A DNA stretch of 64,000 bases from NCBI GenBank assembly GCA_903863935.1, contig CAIPDV010000080.1, forward strand, positions 124,001-188,000, written 5' to 3'. The stretch's first letter is position 1. The number at the start of each line of letters is the position of its first letter. The notes under the pieces were generated by a model that made no database searches, was not told where the DNA came from, and was given only the letters and a program-made list of their open reading frames with translations. Of the stretch, positions 6,531 through 15,093 are shown one piece after another. Origin of the DNA: an uncultured Bacteroidota bacterium. GTDB taxonomy: Bacteria; Bacteroidota; Bacteroidia; JABEUT01. A program made the position numbers and the translations under genes.

Positions 6531-7616
6531 TTATTTCGGTGCCCAGCGCACCATGAACCAGGCAATAACCCCAAAAATTATATTGGGTATCCACACCGAA
6601 ACCAAAGGAGAAATAAACCCTCCGGAAGTGGCAAAGGTGGTAGAGACCTGCATAAAGAGTATGAATGAAAAAGCAAGCATAAGGCCTACTCCCAGGTGTA
6701 TGCCCGTGCCTCCCCTAACCTTGCGGCTGGAAAGCGAAACGCCAATTACGGTAAGTATAAAAGTAGCAAACGGAAAGGAAGTGCGCTGGTGTTTCTCAAC
6801 CTCGTACTGTGCAATGTTATTGGAGCCTTCCATGCGCTTTTTGGCAATGTATGCGTTCAGTTCGCCGTAGTTCATGGCTTTCACATCTTCAATACGCTCT
6901 TCAAAATCGTGGGGGCTAAGGTTTATAACGGTGTCTTTTGTCATCCCTGAGGTAAGGTGCTGGTTTCCGTCGGCATCCCATGTCCGCACAAAGTAGTTGA
7001 AGGCTTTCCAGCATTTTTTTGCGCTGTCGTAACTCACCGTTTCTGACATTAATTTGTAAACCACTTTTTGTCCTTTTATCTGTTCAATAGAAAAGCGGAA
7101 CCCAATATTCTGGAAGTTGTCGAAGTGTTCCATATACACATTGGTGCCGGGGCTGATCTGCTTATGTATGTTCACCATTTGGTTGCGGGAACGATCGTTC
7201 ACATAGGTGTTCTCGAACCGCAGACGGGTTTTGTTGGCATTGGGAATTAAAAAGTGATTCAGGTAAAGCGACATGGTAGCAATTAATAAAGCACCTATCA
7301 TGTAAGGGTAAATGAGCCGCCAGAAGCTGGTTCCACAACCCAGTATGGCAATTATTTCGCTGCGTGCAGCCATACGAGAAGTAAAAAATACAACCGAAAT
7401 AAATGTAAATAGCGCGCTGAAAAGATTGACATAATAAGGAAGCAGGTTCACGTAATAATGAACTACAATTTCTTTGAAAGGAGCATGATGTTTCATGAAA
7501 CTTTCCAGTTTTTCAGATATATCAAAAATGATGATGATGACACTTATAATTACAACGGAATAAATGAATGTCCCCAGGAACTTTTTAAGAATATATATGT
7601 CGAGTTTCTTAAGCAT
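6531..7616 (-). CDS. lptG: LptF/LptG family permease (lipopolysaccharide export)
   Basis: A 361-residue inner-membrane protein of the YjgP/YjgQ (LptF/LptG) family. With the ATPase LptB this family extracts lipopolysaccharide from the inner membrane for transport to the outer membrane. The start KKLDIYILKKFLGTF is the family's amphipathic entry helix. TM helices lie at about 13-33, 55-80 and 100-122, then a periplasmic beta-jellyroll (about 130-265), then three C-terminal TM helices (about 275-355). One family copy is present here and the partner was not seen. It is last in the tgt-acyP-lptG operon with a 2-base gap. LptG rather than LptF is a guess. Confidence 0.9.
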   Translation of the reverse strand: MLKKLDIYILKKFLGTFIYSVVIISVIIIIFDISEKLESFMKHHAPFKEIVVHYYVNLLPYYVNLFSALFTFISVVFFTSRMAARSEIIAILGCGTSFWRLIYPYMIGALLIATMSLYLNHFLIPNANKTRLRFENTYVNDRSRNQMVNIHKQISPGTNVYMEHFDNFQNIGFRFSIEQIKGQKVVYKLMSETVSYDSAKKCWKAFNYFVRTWDADGNQHLTSGMTKDTVINLSPHDFEERIEDVKAMNYGELNAYIAKKRMEGSNNIAQYEVEKHQRTSFPFATFILTVIGVSLSSRKVRGGTGIHLGVGLMLAFSFILFMQVSTTFATSGGFISPLVSVWIPNIIFGVIAWFMVRWAPK

Positions 7617-7618
7617 CC

Positions 7619-7891
7619 TTATCTTTCAATCGTAAATTTGGTGAAATTTTTCATGTCTGCATCTTCCGTTGAAATCCGCTCTACACTTGCCCTTTCCGGA
7701 CCTTCGTAACACCAGTGTATAAACTCTTTCAATATGTCTTCGTCGCCTTCGGCTTCTATATAAACGCTGCCGTCTTTTTCATTTCGGGCAAAGCCTTTTA
7801 CACCAAGTTTGTCGGCGGTCTCCTTCGCGCTGGCGCGATAAAATACCCCTTGAACGCAGCCATAAACATGTATGTTAAGATGCTTGATCAT
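7619..7891 (-). CDS. acyP: acylphosphatase
   Basis: A 90-residue acylphosphatase, which hydrolyses carboxyl-phosphate bonds such as those of 1,3-bisphosphoglycerate or acetyl phosphate. The active-site loop GCVQGVFYRASA carries the phosphate-binding Arg19, and the catalytic Asn37 is in GFARNEKDGSV. Length and fold order match the family. It sits 2 bases from both tgt and lptG, so all three are probably co-transcribed. The physiological substrate is unclear, as for most bacterial members. Confidence 0.95.
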   Translation of the reverse strand: MIKHLNIHVYGCVQGVFYRASAKETADKLGVKGFARNEKDGSVYIEAEGDEDILKEFIHWCYEGPERASVERISTEDADMKNFTKFTIER

Positions 7892-7893
7892 TT

Positions 7894-9018
7894 CTATAAT
7901 CGGGTCGTTACTTTTTTCACCATATCCACTTTCCAGGTTGCAAAGTCGCCTGCAATAATATGTCGGCGGGCTTCCTGCATAAGCCAGGTATAAAACGCTA
8001 AGTTATGAATACTGCTTATCATCATACCCAAAAGTTCCTTACACATATGCAAATGCCGGAGATAAGCTTTCGAATAAAACAGATCAACCGGAGATTCTCC
8101 ATCAGGGTCCAGTGGCGAGAAGTCATCTTTCCATTTCGAGTTACGGACATTCACAATTCCATTCTTGGTGAAAAGCCAACCATTACGGGCATTGCGGGTA
8201 GGCATCACACAGTCGAACATATCTATACCAAGTGCGACAGATTCAAGTAGGTTATCGGGGGTACCAACACCCATCAGGTATCTGGGCTTATCATGCGGTA
8301 GGAAAGGAACTACTTTATCCGTCATGGCATACATTTCCTCGGCAGGCTCACCAACCGAGAGGCCGCCAATAGCGTTACCATCCATATTTAAGTCAGCAAC
8401 AAATTTGGCTGATTCTTCACGCAAATCTGCATAAGTGCCACCCTGAATAATTCCAAAAAGCATTTGTTTTTTTTCTCCGGGACGGCTATCATGATAATCT
8501 TTTGCAGTCTTTAGCCACTTATGAGTTAGCTGAACAGACTTGCGCACATAGTCGTGTTCTGCTGGCAACGATACACATTCATCCAATGGCATAACGATAT
8601 CCGAACCAATAATACGTTGAATATCCAATACTGATTCAGGAGTGAAGAAATGCTTGGAGCCATCTAAATAGGAGGTGAACTCAACCCCATTTTCTTTTAT
8701 TTTCCTAGTCGGGGACAATGAATAGACTTGAAATCCTCCACTATCTGTGAGAATGGGTTTGTGCCAGTTCATAAAGTTATGGAGGCCACCGGCTTTTTCA
8801 AGCACTTCCATACCTGGCCTAATATAAAGGTGATAGGTATTTCCCAAAATAATCTTAGCCTTGATGTCATTCTCAAGGTCGGGTTGGGTAACCCCACGAA
8901 CCGAGCCAATTGTGCCAACAGGCATAAACACAGGTGTCTCAATATCGCCATGGGCAGTGGATAATATCCCGGCTCTCGCCTTCGAATTTGGGTCGGTATG
9001 TTGCAGTTTGAAATTCAA
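7894..9018 (-). CDS. tgt: tRNA-guanine transglycosylase
   Basis: A 374-residue enzyme that exchanges guanine-34 of GUN-anticodon tRNAs for preQ1, on the route to queuosine. Substrate and catalytic segments are present: the DSGGFQVYSL loop, PLDECVSLP, GGLSVGEPAEEM and FDCVMPTRNARNG, containing the catalytic Asp. The usual zinc site near the C-terminus (Cys-x-Cys-x2-Cys before YxRAYLRHL) is missing: the segment reads DPDGESPVDLFYSKAYLRHL. I believe this loss is common in Bacteroidota. It is first in the tgt-acyP-lptG operon. queE, of the same pathway, lies at 36722. Confidence 0.96.
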   Translation of the reverse strand: MNFKLQHTDPNSKARAGILSTAHGDIETPVFMPVGTIGSVRGVTQPDLENDIKAKIILGNTYHLYIRPGMEVLEKAGGLHNFMNWHKPILTDSGGFQVYSLSPTRKIKENGVEFTSYLDGSKHFFTPESVLDIQRIIGSDIVMPLDECVSLPAEHDYVRKSVQLTHKWLKTAKDYHDSRPGEKKQMLFGIIQGGTYADLREESAKFVADLNMDGNAIGGLSVGEPAEEMYAMTDKVVPFLPHDKPRYLMGVGTPDNLLESVALGIDMFDCVMPTRNARNGWLFTKNGIVNVRNSKWKDDFSPLDPDGESPVDLFYSKAYLRHLHMCKELLGMMISSIHNLAFYTWLMQEARRHIIAGDFATWKVDMVKKVTTRL

Positions 9019-9115
9019 GTAGTGTTAATTATTTTGTTGAAATGATGCCAAAAGTAAAAGGAATAGTGCTCTCAACTAAAGATAGCTTTGCATGATTTAC
9101 AATTTTTAACTGTTA

Positions 9116-10234
9116 ATGATTGCCGAAATAGTACTTGGTTTACTTTGCATCTGCTCTGCTATCTACCTGTTTTTTTGTGGTATAGCCTACTTCCGGTTTG
9201 CTTTTGGGGGCAAAAAATCGCATCCTTCAAAAAGTGTACAGCCACCTGCCTCTGTAATTATTTGTGCCCGAAACGAGGCGGCACATGTCAAAAATAACGT
9301 TACGCAGGTCCTTGAACAGGACTACCCAACCTTTGAAGTAATAGTTGTGGATGACTGTTCCTGGGATAGTACATTAACTACCTTGAAAGAATTACAAAAG
9401 GATTATCCCCGCCTTAAAGTTTTGGAGATAAAAGAAGATGAGGTTTATAAACATGGTAAAAAGCTGGCATTGACCATAGCCATCAAAAGTGCCCAATATG
9501 AACATTTGGTTTTCATTGATGCGGATTGCTATCCGGCAAGTAAAAATTGGCTGACCCAAATCATGGAAATTTTTGATGATAAAACAGAAATTGTGCTTGG
9601 CTATGGTGCTTACTCCAATAAAAATGGGCTTATTAATAAAATGATTCGCATGGATACATTCCGAATAGGGTGTCAATATCTTTCATTGGCTGCCGGTGGA
9701 ATGCCATATATGGGTGTGGGCCGGAACCTGGCATACCGCAAATCATTATTCCTGAAACAAAAAGGGTTTTCTCCCTATTCTCAAATCCCTTCGGGAGATG
9801 ATGACTTATTTGTAAACAAAGCCGGAACAAAGTTTAATACCCGTGTTGCAGCCAATAAAGACTGCATTACTTTTTCAGAACCTAAAAATACCTTAAAGGA
9901 TTGGATGCGCCAAAAACGCAGGCATGTTTCTACAGCCCAATATTACAGGTCATCTTCCAAATTTATACTTGGGTTAATTACAATTTCACAATATTTTTTC
10001 TGGATTACAGCTATCTCACTATTATTTTTCGAAAAATTTCGTTTTATCGCATTAGGGATAATTGGAGGTTATATTATTATTCAATTTTTGATCAATTGGA
10101 AAGCAATGAAGAGATTAGGCGAAACCAAATTATTTGTATATTCGCTACTGCTAGAATGGCTTTTACTATTTTTCTTTTATCCGTTGATTGCAATTTCCAA
10201 TCTTTTATTTAAACAAGCTGCATGGAAAACTTAG
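9116..10234 (+). CDS. membrane glycosyltransferase, family 2
   Basis: A 372-residue GT2 enzyme with one N-terminal TM helix (about 3-28) and two or three C-terminal ones (about 290-365). The GT-A domain shows ASVIICARNEA, VDDCSWDST, the DxD-like IDADCYP, the acceptor-side SGDDDLFVNK and the RQKRRH motif of processive-type enzymes. It probably transfers sugar from a nucleotide sugar to a cell-surface glycan or lipid. The start at 9116 is ATG. Its 3' end overlaps the sigma-factor start by 13 bases, suggesting a GT2-sigma-rsmG transcript. Donor and acceptor cannot be told. Confidence 0.88.
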   Translation: MIAEIVLGLLCICSAIYLFFCGIAYFRFAFGGKKSHPSKSVQPPASVIICARNEAAHVKNNVTQVLEQDYPTFEVIVVDDCSWDSTLTTLKELQKDYPRLKVLEIKEDEVYKHGKKLALTIAIKSAQYEHLVFIDADCYPASKNWLTQIMEIFDDKTEIVLGYGAYSNKNGLINKMIRMDTFRIGCQYLSLAAGGMPYMGVGRNLAYRKSLFLKQKGFSPYSQIPSGDDDLFVNKAGTKFNTRVAANKDCITFSEPKNTLKDWMRQKRRHVSTAQYYRSSSKFILGLITISQYFFWITAISLLFFEKFRFIALGIIGGYIIIQFLINWKAMKRLGETKLFVYSLLLEWLLLFFFYPLIAISNLLFKQAAWKT

Positions 10235-10827
10235 AGTATCTCTCGGCAAAAGCCTATTATGATTATAATCTTGTACAAAAGGCATCGGGAGGCGACCAGA
10301 AAGCCTACACAGAGCTGTTGAAGCGGTATTACGATGCCATCTATTACATGATGTTCAAGATGGTGAAAAATCAGGATGATGCCGATGACCTGACCATGGA
10401 AGCGTTCGGTAAAGCCTTTAAAAGCCTGCATCATTATACACCTGATTATGCTTTCAGCACCTGGCTTTTCAGGATTGCGACAAACAACTGTATTGACTAC
10501 ATGCGCCGTCAGAAAATAAAACCTCTGTCGATTGATAATACATACGAAAACGACGAAGGTGGCGAAATGACAATGGACCTTAAATCTGGCTACCTTGATC
10601 CGGAAGAGAAATATATTAAAGCGCAAAAAGAAAAGATACTTCGCGAGGTTGTAGACAGATTAAAGCCGCGTTACAAAAAACTTATCGAGTTGCGTTACTT
10701 TAAAGAATGGTCCTACGAAGAAATATCGGCCCATTTGAATATCCCTATTGGTACAGTCAAGGGACAGCTATATCGCGCTAAGGAAATTCTTCTGCAAGTA
10801 TTGAAAGACTCCAGAGAAAAGATTTAA
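10222..10827 (+). CDS. ECF-type RNA polymerase sigma factor
   Basis: A 201-residue sigma-70 family factor of the extracytoplasmic type. Region 2 (about 25-96) includes QDDADDLTMEAFGKAF and FSTWLFRIATNNCIDYMRR. A variable acidic linker follows, then region 4 (about 135-195) with LPP-like turnover sequence RYFKEWSYEEISAHLNIPIGTVKGQLYRAK. There is no adjacent anti-sigma factor, so it may be constitutive or controlled elsewhere. Its start overlaps the glycosyltransferase, and its stop overlaps the rsmG start (TAATG), pointing to translational coupling. The regulon is unknown. Confidence 0.92.
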   Translation: MENLEYLSAKAYYDYNLVQKASGGDQKAYTELLKRYYDAIYYMMFKMVKNQDDADDLTMEAFGKAFKSLHHYTPDYAFSTWLFRIATNNCIDYMRRQKIKPLSIDNTYENDEGGEMTMDLKSGYLDPEEKYIKAQKEKILREVVDRLKPRYKKLIELRYFKEWSYEEISAHLNIPIGTVKGQLYRAKEILLQVLKDSREKI

Positions 10828-11483
10828 TGGAAGAACTAGTTCCGGTTAACGACAGCGTATCTCTTATCGAGAAACATTTTTCATTAAACGAAAAACAAAT
10901 AGAGCTATTTACAAAGCTTGGGGAGCTCTATCATGAGTGGAACCAAAAGATAAATTTGATTTCACGAAAAGATATGGAGCATCTTTATTTACACCATATT
11001 CTACATTCGTTAAGTATTGCCAAGCTAATACAATTTAAAGATGGAACCCGTTTAATTGACGTAGGAACAGGTGGTGGCTTACCCGGATTACCTTTGGCAA
11101 TCATGTTTCCGCATTGTTCGTTCCTTCTAGTTGATTCCATTGGAAAGAAAATAAAAGTAGTGGAAGAAATAATCGCATCACTCGGACTAAAAAATGCGTT
11201 TGCATTAAATGCCCGCTCCGAAGATATTGATGAGGATGTTGACTTTGTTACCGGCAGAGCCGTAAGCAGTGTACAGGATTTTTACAGCCGTGTGCAACAT
11301 CTGATATTACCAAGTAAAAAAAAGAGCGATAATACTTTATCAAACGGACTAATCTACCTCGCCGGGGGCGATGTGGAAACAGGACTTGGCAGATTAAAAG
11401 AAAGGACCACCATTTACCCACTTGATATTTGGTTTAGCGAAGAATATTATAAGCCGAAGTGTATAGTTCATGTGAGGAGGTAG
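10827..11483 (+). CDS. rsmG: 16S rRNA (guanine-527-N7)-methyltransferase RsmG
   Basis: A 218-residue Rossmann methyltransferase that makes m7G527 in the 530 loop of 16S rRNA; loss of it gives low-level streptomycin resistance in many bacteria. The SAM-binding motif is LIDVGTGGGLPGLPLAI (about 74-90), preceded by the family segment NQKINLISRKDMEHLYLHHI and followed by VTGRAVSS. The start codon overlaps the sigma-factor stop by one base. Length is normal for the family (about 205-240). Confidence 0.96.
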   Translation: MEELVPVNDSVSLIEKHFSLNEKQIELFTKLGELYHEWNQKINLISRKDMEHLYLHHILHSLSIAKLIQFKDGTRLIDVGTGGGLPGLPLAIMFPHCSFLLVDSIGKKIKVVEEIIASLGLKNAFALNARSEDIDEDVDFVTGRAVSSVQDFYSRVQHLILPSKKKSDNTLSNGLIYLAGGDVETGLGRLKERTTIYPLDIWFSEEYYKPKCIVHVRR

Positions 11484-11521
11484 GAATCATTTACGTACAG
11501 ATGTAAATCGAAGAAATTATT

Positions 11522-12637
11522 TTGAACGAGGAATTAAGCCCTAAAATTCGAACTAAACTTTTTGGGCTTGACCATTTAAGAGCTCTGGCAATTACCCTTG
11601 TTTTCTTTTTTCATTATCAACTTTCAATATTCAGGCATCCTGAATGGATCCCTGCTTTTGCTAAGTTTGGCTGGACCGGAGTTGACCTTTTCTTTGTTTT
11701 AAGTGGATTCCTGATTTCTTCGCAATTGTTTTCACAGATAAAAAAAGAAGAGCATATTTCACTTTTACGATTTTTCCGGAAGCGATTCTTTAGAATAGTT
11801 CCGGCCCTCGTAGTGGTATTGGCCATTTATTTTTGCTTCCCATCTTTCCATGAAAGGGAAAGCCTGCCCGGTATTTGGAGGTTTTTAACTTTCACCCAAA
11901 ATTTCGGATTAAACATTAAAGACTATGGAACATTTTCCCATTTCTGGTCGCTTTGTGTAGAAGAACACTTTTACTTTTCTTTGCCTTTACTCCTGGTTTT
12001 CTTCCTATCTACAAAGACTTTCAAGAATTCATATTGGCTGTTGGTTCTCTTATTTTTGTTCGGTTTCATATTTAGAAGCTATATCTGGAACAATTATTAT
12101 TTACCTAGATCAAATGAGGAAAACTCCTGGATTTACTGGTATAGATATATTTATTACCCAACCTATAATCGGCTTGATGGGTTATTAATTGGTGTTGCTA
12201 TTGCCGGAATTTATCAATTTCTGCCTGATCTTTGGCATGAAATTTCGAGATTCGGGAATCAACTTATTATTTTCAGTTTGCTGATACTTACCGTGGCATA
12301 TTTTTTATGTTACAACGAAAATTCATATGCAGCCACGGTTTTTGGGTTTCCGGTAGTTGCTTTAGGTTACGGATTTATGGCTTTAGGAGCCTTAAGCCCT
12401 ACAAGTTTTTTATTTAAATGGAATTCAAAAATCACAACATCTATAGCCACCCTTTCCTATGCACTTTATCTTAGCCATAAAGGTATCATTCACGTAACTC
12501 AACAATTATTTGCTAAACTTCATATAGATGCCAACAGTAATTTAATGCTATTAATTTGCATCCTTTCTTGCATATTAGGAGCATGGATACTAAACCTTGC
12601 TATTGAAAAACCATTTATGAAACTGAAAGGAAAATAA
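11522..12637 (+). CDS. acyltransferase 3 family membrane protein (OafA/YrhL-like)
   Basis: A 371-residue integral membrane acyltransferase with about ten TM helices. It transfers acetyl or similar groups to surface polysaccharides, lipids or other envelope molecules. Family hallmarks are GLDHLRALAITLVFFFHY near the start, with the catalytic His, then FFVLSGFLISSQLF, RRFFRI-type basic residues and FSHFWSLCVEEHFYFSLPL. No earlier ATG exists, so the start is probably TTG at 11522, 38 bases after rsmG. The acceptor is unknown. Confidence 0.88.
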   Translation: MNEELSPKIRTKLFGLDHLRALAITLVFFFHYQLSIFRHPEWIPAFAKFGWTGVDLFFVLSGFLISSQLFSQIKKEEHISLLRFFRKRFFRIVPALVVVLAIYFCFPSFHERESLPGIWRFLTFTQNFGLNIKDYGTFSHFWSLCVEEHFYFSLPLLLVFFLSTKTFKNSYWLLVLLFLFGFIFRSYIWNNYYLPRSNEENSWIYWYRYIYYPTYNRLDGLLIGVAIAGIYQFLPDLWHEISRFGNQLIIFSLLILTVAYFLCYNENSYAATVFGFPVVALGYGFMALGALSPTSFLFKWNSKITTSIATLSYALYLSHKGIIHVTQQLFAKLHIDANSNLMLLICILSCILGAWILNLAIEKPFMKLKGK

Positions 12638-12701
12638 ACTCTGTCATTTTTCAAGTCTTAAATAATCCCTACCTTTACATTCCATACAAGCAAATCCAAG
12701 T

Positions 12702-13958
12702 ATGGAACCCACTCCCGACAAAAAAACCAAAAAGAAATTCTGGGAATTATTAGGCCCCGGATTTATTACCGGTGCCAGTGATGATGACCCTTCAGGGATT
12801 GCAACCTACTCTCAGGCAGGTGCAGGTTTTGGTTTATCCACTTTATGGACGGCCTTAGTCACTTTTCCTTTAATGGCAGCCATACAGGGAATGTGCGCCC
12901 GTATCGGTATTGTTACCTCTGCCGGACTAACCACTACACTAAAAAAACACTATTCAAAAACATTACTCTATGTTTTTGTTATCATTTCTTTCCCGGCAAT
13001 CATTCTGAATATCGGCGCGGATATTGCAGGTATGGGGGCAGTGGCAAACATGCTTTGTCCTTCGGTGCATGCCATTATTTTTTCCTTCGTTTTTGTACTA
13101 ATGCTAATCATAACTCTTATTTATTTTCCGTACAAAAAAATCGCAAGCGTATTAAAATGGCTTTGCCTTACATTAATGCTTTACATTATAGTTCCTTTCC
13201 TTGTGAAGCAAGATATTGGAACCATACTGAGAGCCACATTCATTCCTCAAATACATTGGGACAAAGAATATGTCGCCATATTAGTCGCCATCCTCGGGAC
13301 AACCATTTCACCTTACCTTTTCTTCTGGCAAACCTCTATGGAGACGGAGGAACATGGAGCGAGAATGAATCGTTTAATGGTTGACAAAGCAGATGTTAAA
13401 GACATGCGTTTGGATGTAAACGTGGGGATGTTTTTTTCGAATTTTGTGATGTATTTTATTATTCTTGCCACGGGTTCGGTATTATTTAAAGAAGGGGTGA
13501 AAAATATTAATACCGTTCAGGATGCGGCCTCAGCACTTAAACCATTAGCCGGAAATTCTGCTTATCTGCTTTTTGCAATTGGTGTAATCGGAACGGGTTT
13601 ATTAGCTATACCAGTGCTCGCAGGTTCCGTATCCTATATGCTTGCAGAAACGTTCGGATGGAAAGAAGGCCTCAATAAAAAATGGCATCAGGCAAAAAGG
13701 TTTTATTTAATACTTGCTATTTCAATTGCCATAGGATTCGTAATTAATCTCATTGGAATTAATCCAATCAAAGCTCTAATATTTACAGCCATTGCCTATG
13801 GAGTTACGGCACCAATTTTGATTGCCATCATTCTTCACATTTGCAACAATAAAAAAATAATGGGAGAATTCACGAATGGTATTCTCTCAAATATTTTGGG
13901 TTGGGTGACTTTGGTTTTAATGACAGCGGCGGCGGTGGCCTTGTTTGTTACTATGTAA
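12702..13958 (+). CDS. Nramp-related divalent metal transporter with non-canonical metal site
   Basis: A 418-residue transporter of the Nramp superfamily (LeuT fold, about 11 TM helices). In TM1 the canonical DPGN is replaced by DPSG (residues 29-32). In TM6 the MPHN motif is replaced by SPYL (203-206), so the transition-metal-selecting Met is missing. Such changes occur in Nramp-related branches that carry Mg2+ or other hard ions rather than Mn2+/Fe2+, so selectivity cannot be assumed. A weak promoter-like TACCTTTA lies at 12670-12677. No MntR-type regulator is nearby. It converges with a lipoprotein gene 1 base away. Confidence 0.88.
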   Translation: MEPTPDKKTKKKFWELLGPGFITGASDDDPSGIATYSQAGAGFGLSTLWTALVTFPLMAAIQGMCARIGIVTSAGLTTTLKKHYSKTLLYVFVIISFPAIILNIGADIAGMGAVANMLCPSVHAIIFSFVFVLMLIITLIYFPYKKIASVLKWLCLTLMLYIIVPFLVKQDIGTILRATFIPQIHWDKEYVAILVAILGTTISPYLFFWQTSMETEEHGARMNRLMVDKADVKDMRLDVNVGMFFSNFVMYFIILATGSVLFKEGVKNINTVQDAASALKPLAGNSAYLLFAIGVIGTGLLAIPVLAGSVSYMLAETFGWKEGLNKKWHQAKRFYLILAISIAIGFVINLIGINPIKALIFTAIAYGVTAPILIAIILHICNNKKIMGEFTNGILSNILGWVTLVLMTAAAVALFVTM

Positions 13959-13959
13959 A

Positions 13960-14553
13960 TCAGTCGTCGCCCCTAAGCAACATTTCAACTACAGGGTTAT
14001 ATTTTAAGGATTTGGTATAAACTCCTCTTTTTCCCGGCTCCATTTTAATGCAGGTTGTATCATAACCATCCTGGCGAATAACCTTTGCAAATTCCTGCTT
14101 GGTCCGCACGCCTTGCTCATTATAATAGTTGTACATAAGCATTCCGTCTTTTGTAAATGTTTCGAATTTCAATTTGCCATTTTCGTACCACTCTTTATAC
14201 GTCCCTTTCGTTATAGCAGTGAAGATTCTGCTACTATCCGCAGGATTATAAACACTTGAAGTATCTTTTTCCACGAACGATCCTTCCATTCTTTTTGCTC
14301 CACTTTTGTACCATGTTTTCATTTTGGTGCAAGGCCAAACTCCTTTTTTCCACCAACGCACATATTGCTTTTGTCCGTTATCATAATAATAGACGAAACG
14401 TTCCGTAAGGCTGTCACCTTTTTTATAATAACGGATATCCTTTAATTGCCCATTCGGATAACGGCCCAGAATTTTCTTTTCAGGATAGCACGAACCAAGA
14501 AATACGGACACAACAAAAACACCTGCAACTAATTTTGCGCCTGACTTCATCAC
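13960..14553 (-). CDS. MORN-repeat lipoprotein (YwqK-like)
   Basis: A 197-residue lipoprotein with lipobox LGSC near residue 22, followed by MORN/YwqK-type repeats: YPNGQLKDIRYYKKGD, YYDNGQKQYVRWWKKG, WYKSGAKRMEGSF and YENGKLKFETFTKDG. These beta-hairpin repeats bind partners or membranes and are frequent in Bacteroidota envelope proteins. The antitoxin label used for some YwqK proteins is not supported here because no toxin lies nearby. It may be expressed alone. The function is unknown. Confidence 0.82.
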   Translation of the reverse strand: MMKSGAKLVAGVFVVSVFLGSCYPEKKILGRYPNGQLKDIRYYKKGDSLTERFVYYYDNGQKQYVRWWKKGVWPCTKMKTWYKSGAKRMEGSFVEKDTSSVYNPADSSRIFTAITKGTYKEWYENGKLKFETFTKDGMLMYNYYNEQGVRTKQEFAKVIRQDGYDTTCIKMEPGKRGVYTKSLKYNPVVEMLLRGDD

Positions 14554-14622
14554 ATAAAGTTTTGTGTAGACTTAGTATCTCTCAATAAAAATAGAATACT
14601 TCTACCAATAACAGAATCCGTA

Positions 14623-15078
14623 TTACTTTATTGTATCCCTAACCGACTTCACCTCAGCAGGACTAACATTCGGACCATTGTTACCAAAGGAATGGTATAC
14701 ATAGGTAAGAACGTTTGCAATGTCGCTGTCGTTAAGTGCTTGCGGAGGCATTACGCCATTAAACTCCGTTCCATTAACGGTAATTTTTCCCGAAGAACCT
14801 TTGATAACCTGACGTACCGCTCTGAATTTATCAGCCAGTAAATAATCTGAACCTGCTAAAGGAGGAAATGCATTCGGCAAACCTTTACCATCTGCCTGGT
14901 GACAAGCGAAACAGGTGCGTTTGAAAACAGCCTGGCCCGCATCCATAGGAGATACCGAAGCGGCAGCTGGTGTAGGAGTGTTGGTTGTTGTTGTTTTGTT
15001 ATCGTTGCCTCCTCCGCAGGAAAACAGGATAAGCCCCAGTGTTAATGTAACTCCGAGGGTAAGAATTGTTTTTTTCAT
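14623..15078 (-). CDS. lipoprotein cytochrome c
   Basis: A 151-residue monohaem class I cytochrome c. It has a lipobox (LFSC, Cys21), a Thr/Pro-rich linker (about 27-42) and the haem motif CFACH at 56-60. GLPNAFPPLAGSDYL is typical of the family, and GVMPPQ supplies the Met ligand. It is probably anchored to the periplasmic side and shuttles electrons. It lies 15 bases after paaE on the same strand, so the two may share a transcript, although a direct functional link to phenylacetate metabolism is not expected. Confidence 0.92.
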   Translation of the reverse strand: MKKTILTLGVTLTLGLILFSCGGGNDNKTTTTNTPTPAAASVSPMDAGQAVFKRTCFACHQADGKGLPNAFPPLAGSDYLLADKFRAVRQVIKGSSGKITVNGTEFNGVMPPQALNDSDIANVLTYVYHSFGNNGPNVSPAEVKSVRDTIK

Positions 15079-15093
15079 ATTTAATTTAATTGG

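Noticed and set aside
13960-14553. Calling the YwqK-like lipoprotein an antitoxin
   Set aside because: No toxin gene adjoins it; MORN repeats alone do not define an antitoxin.
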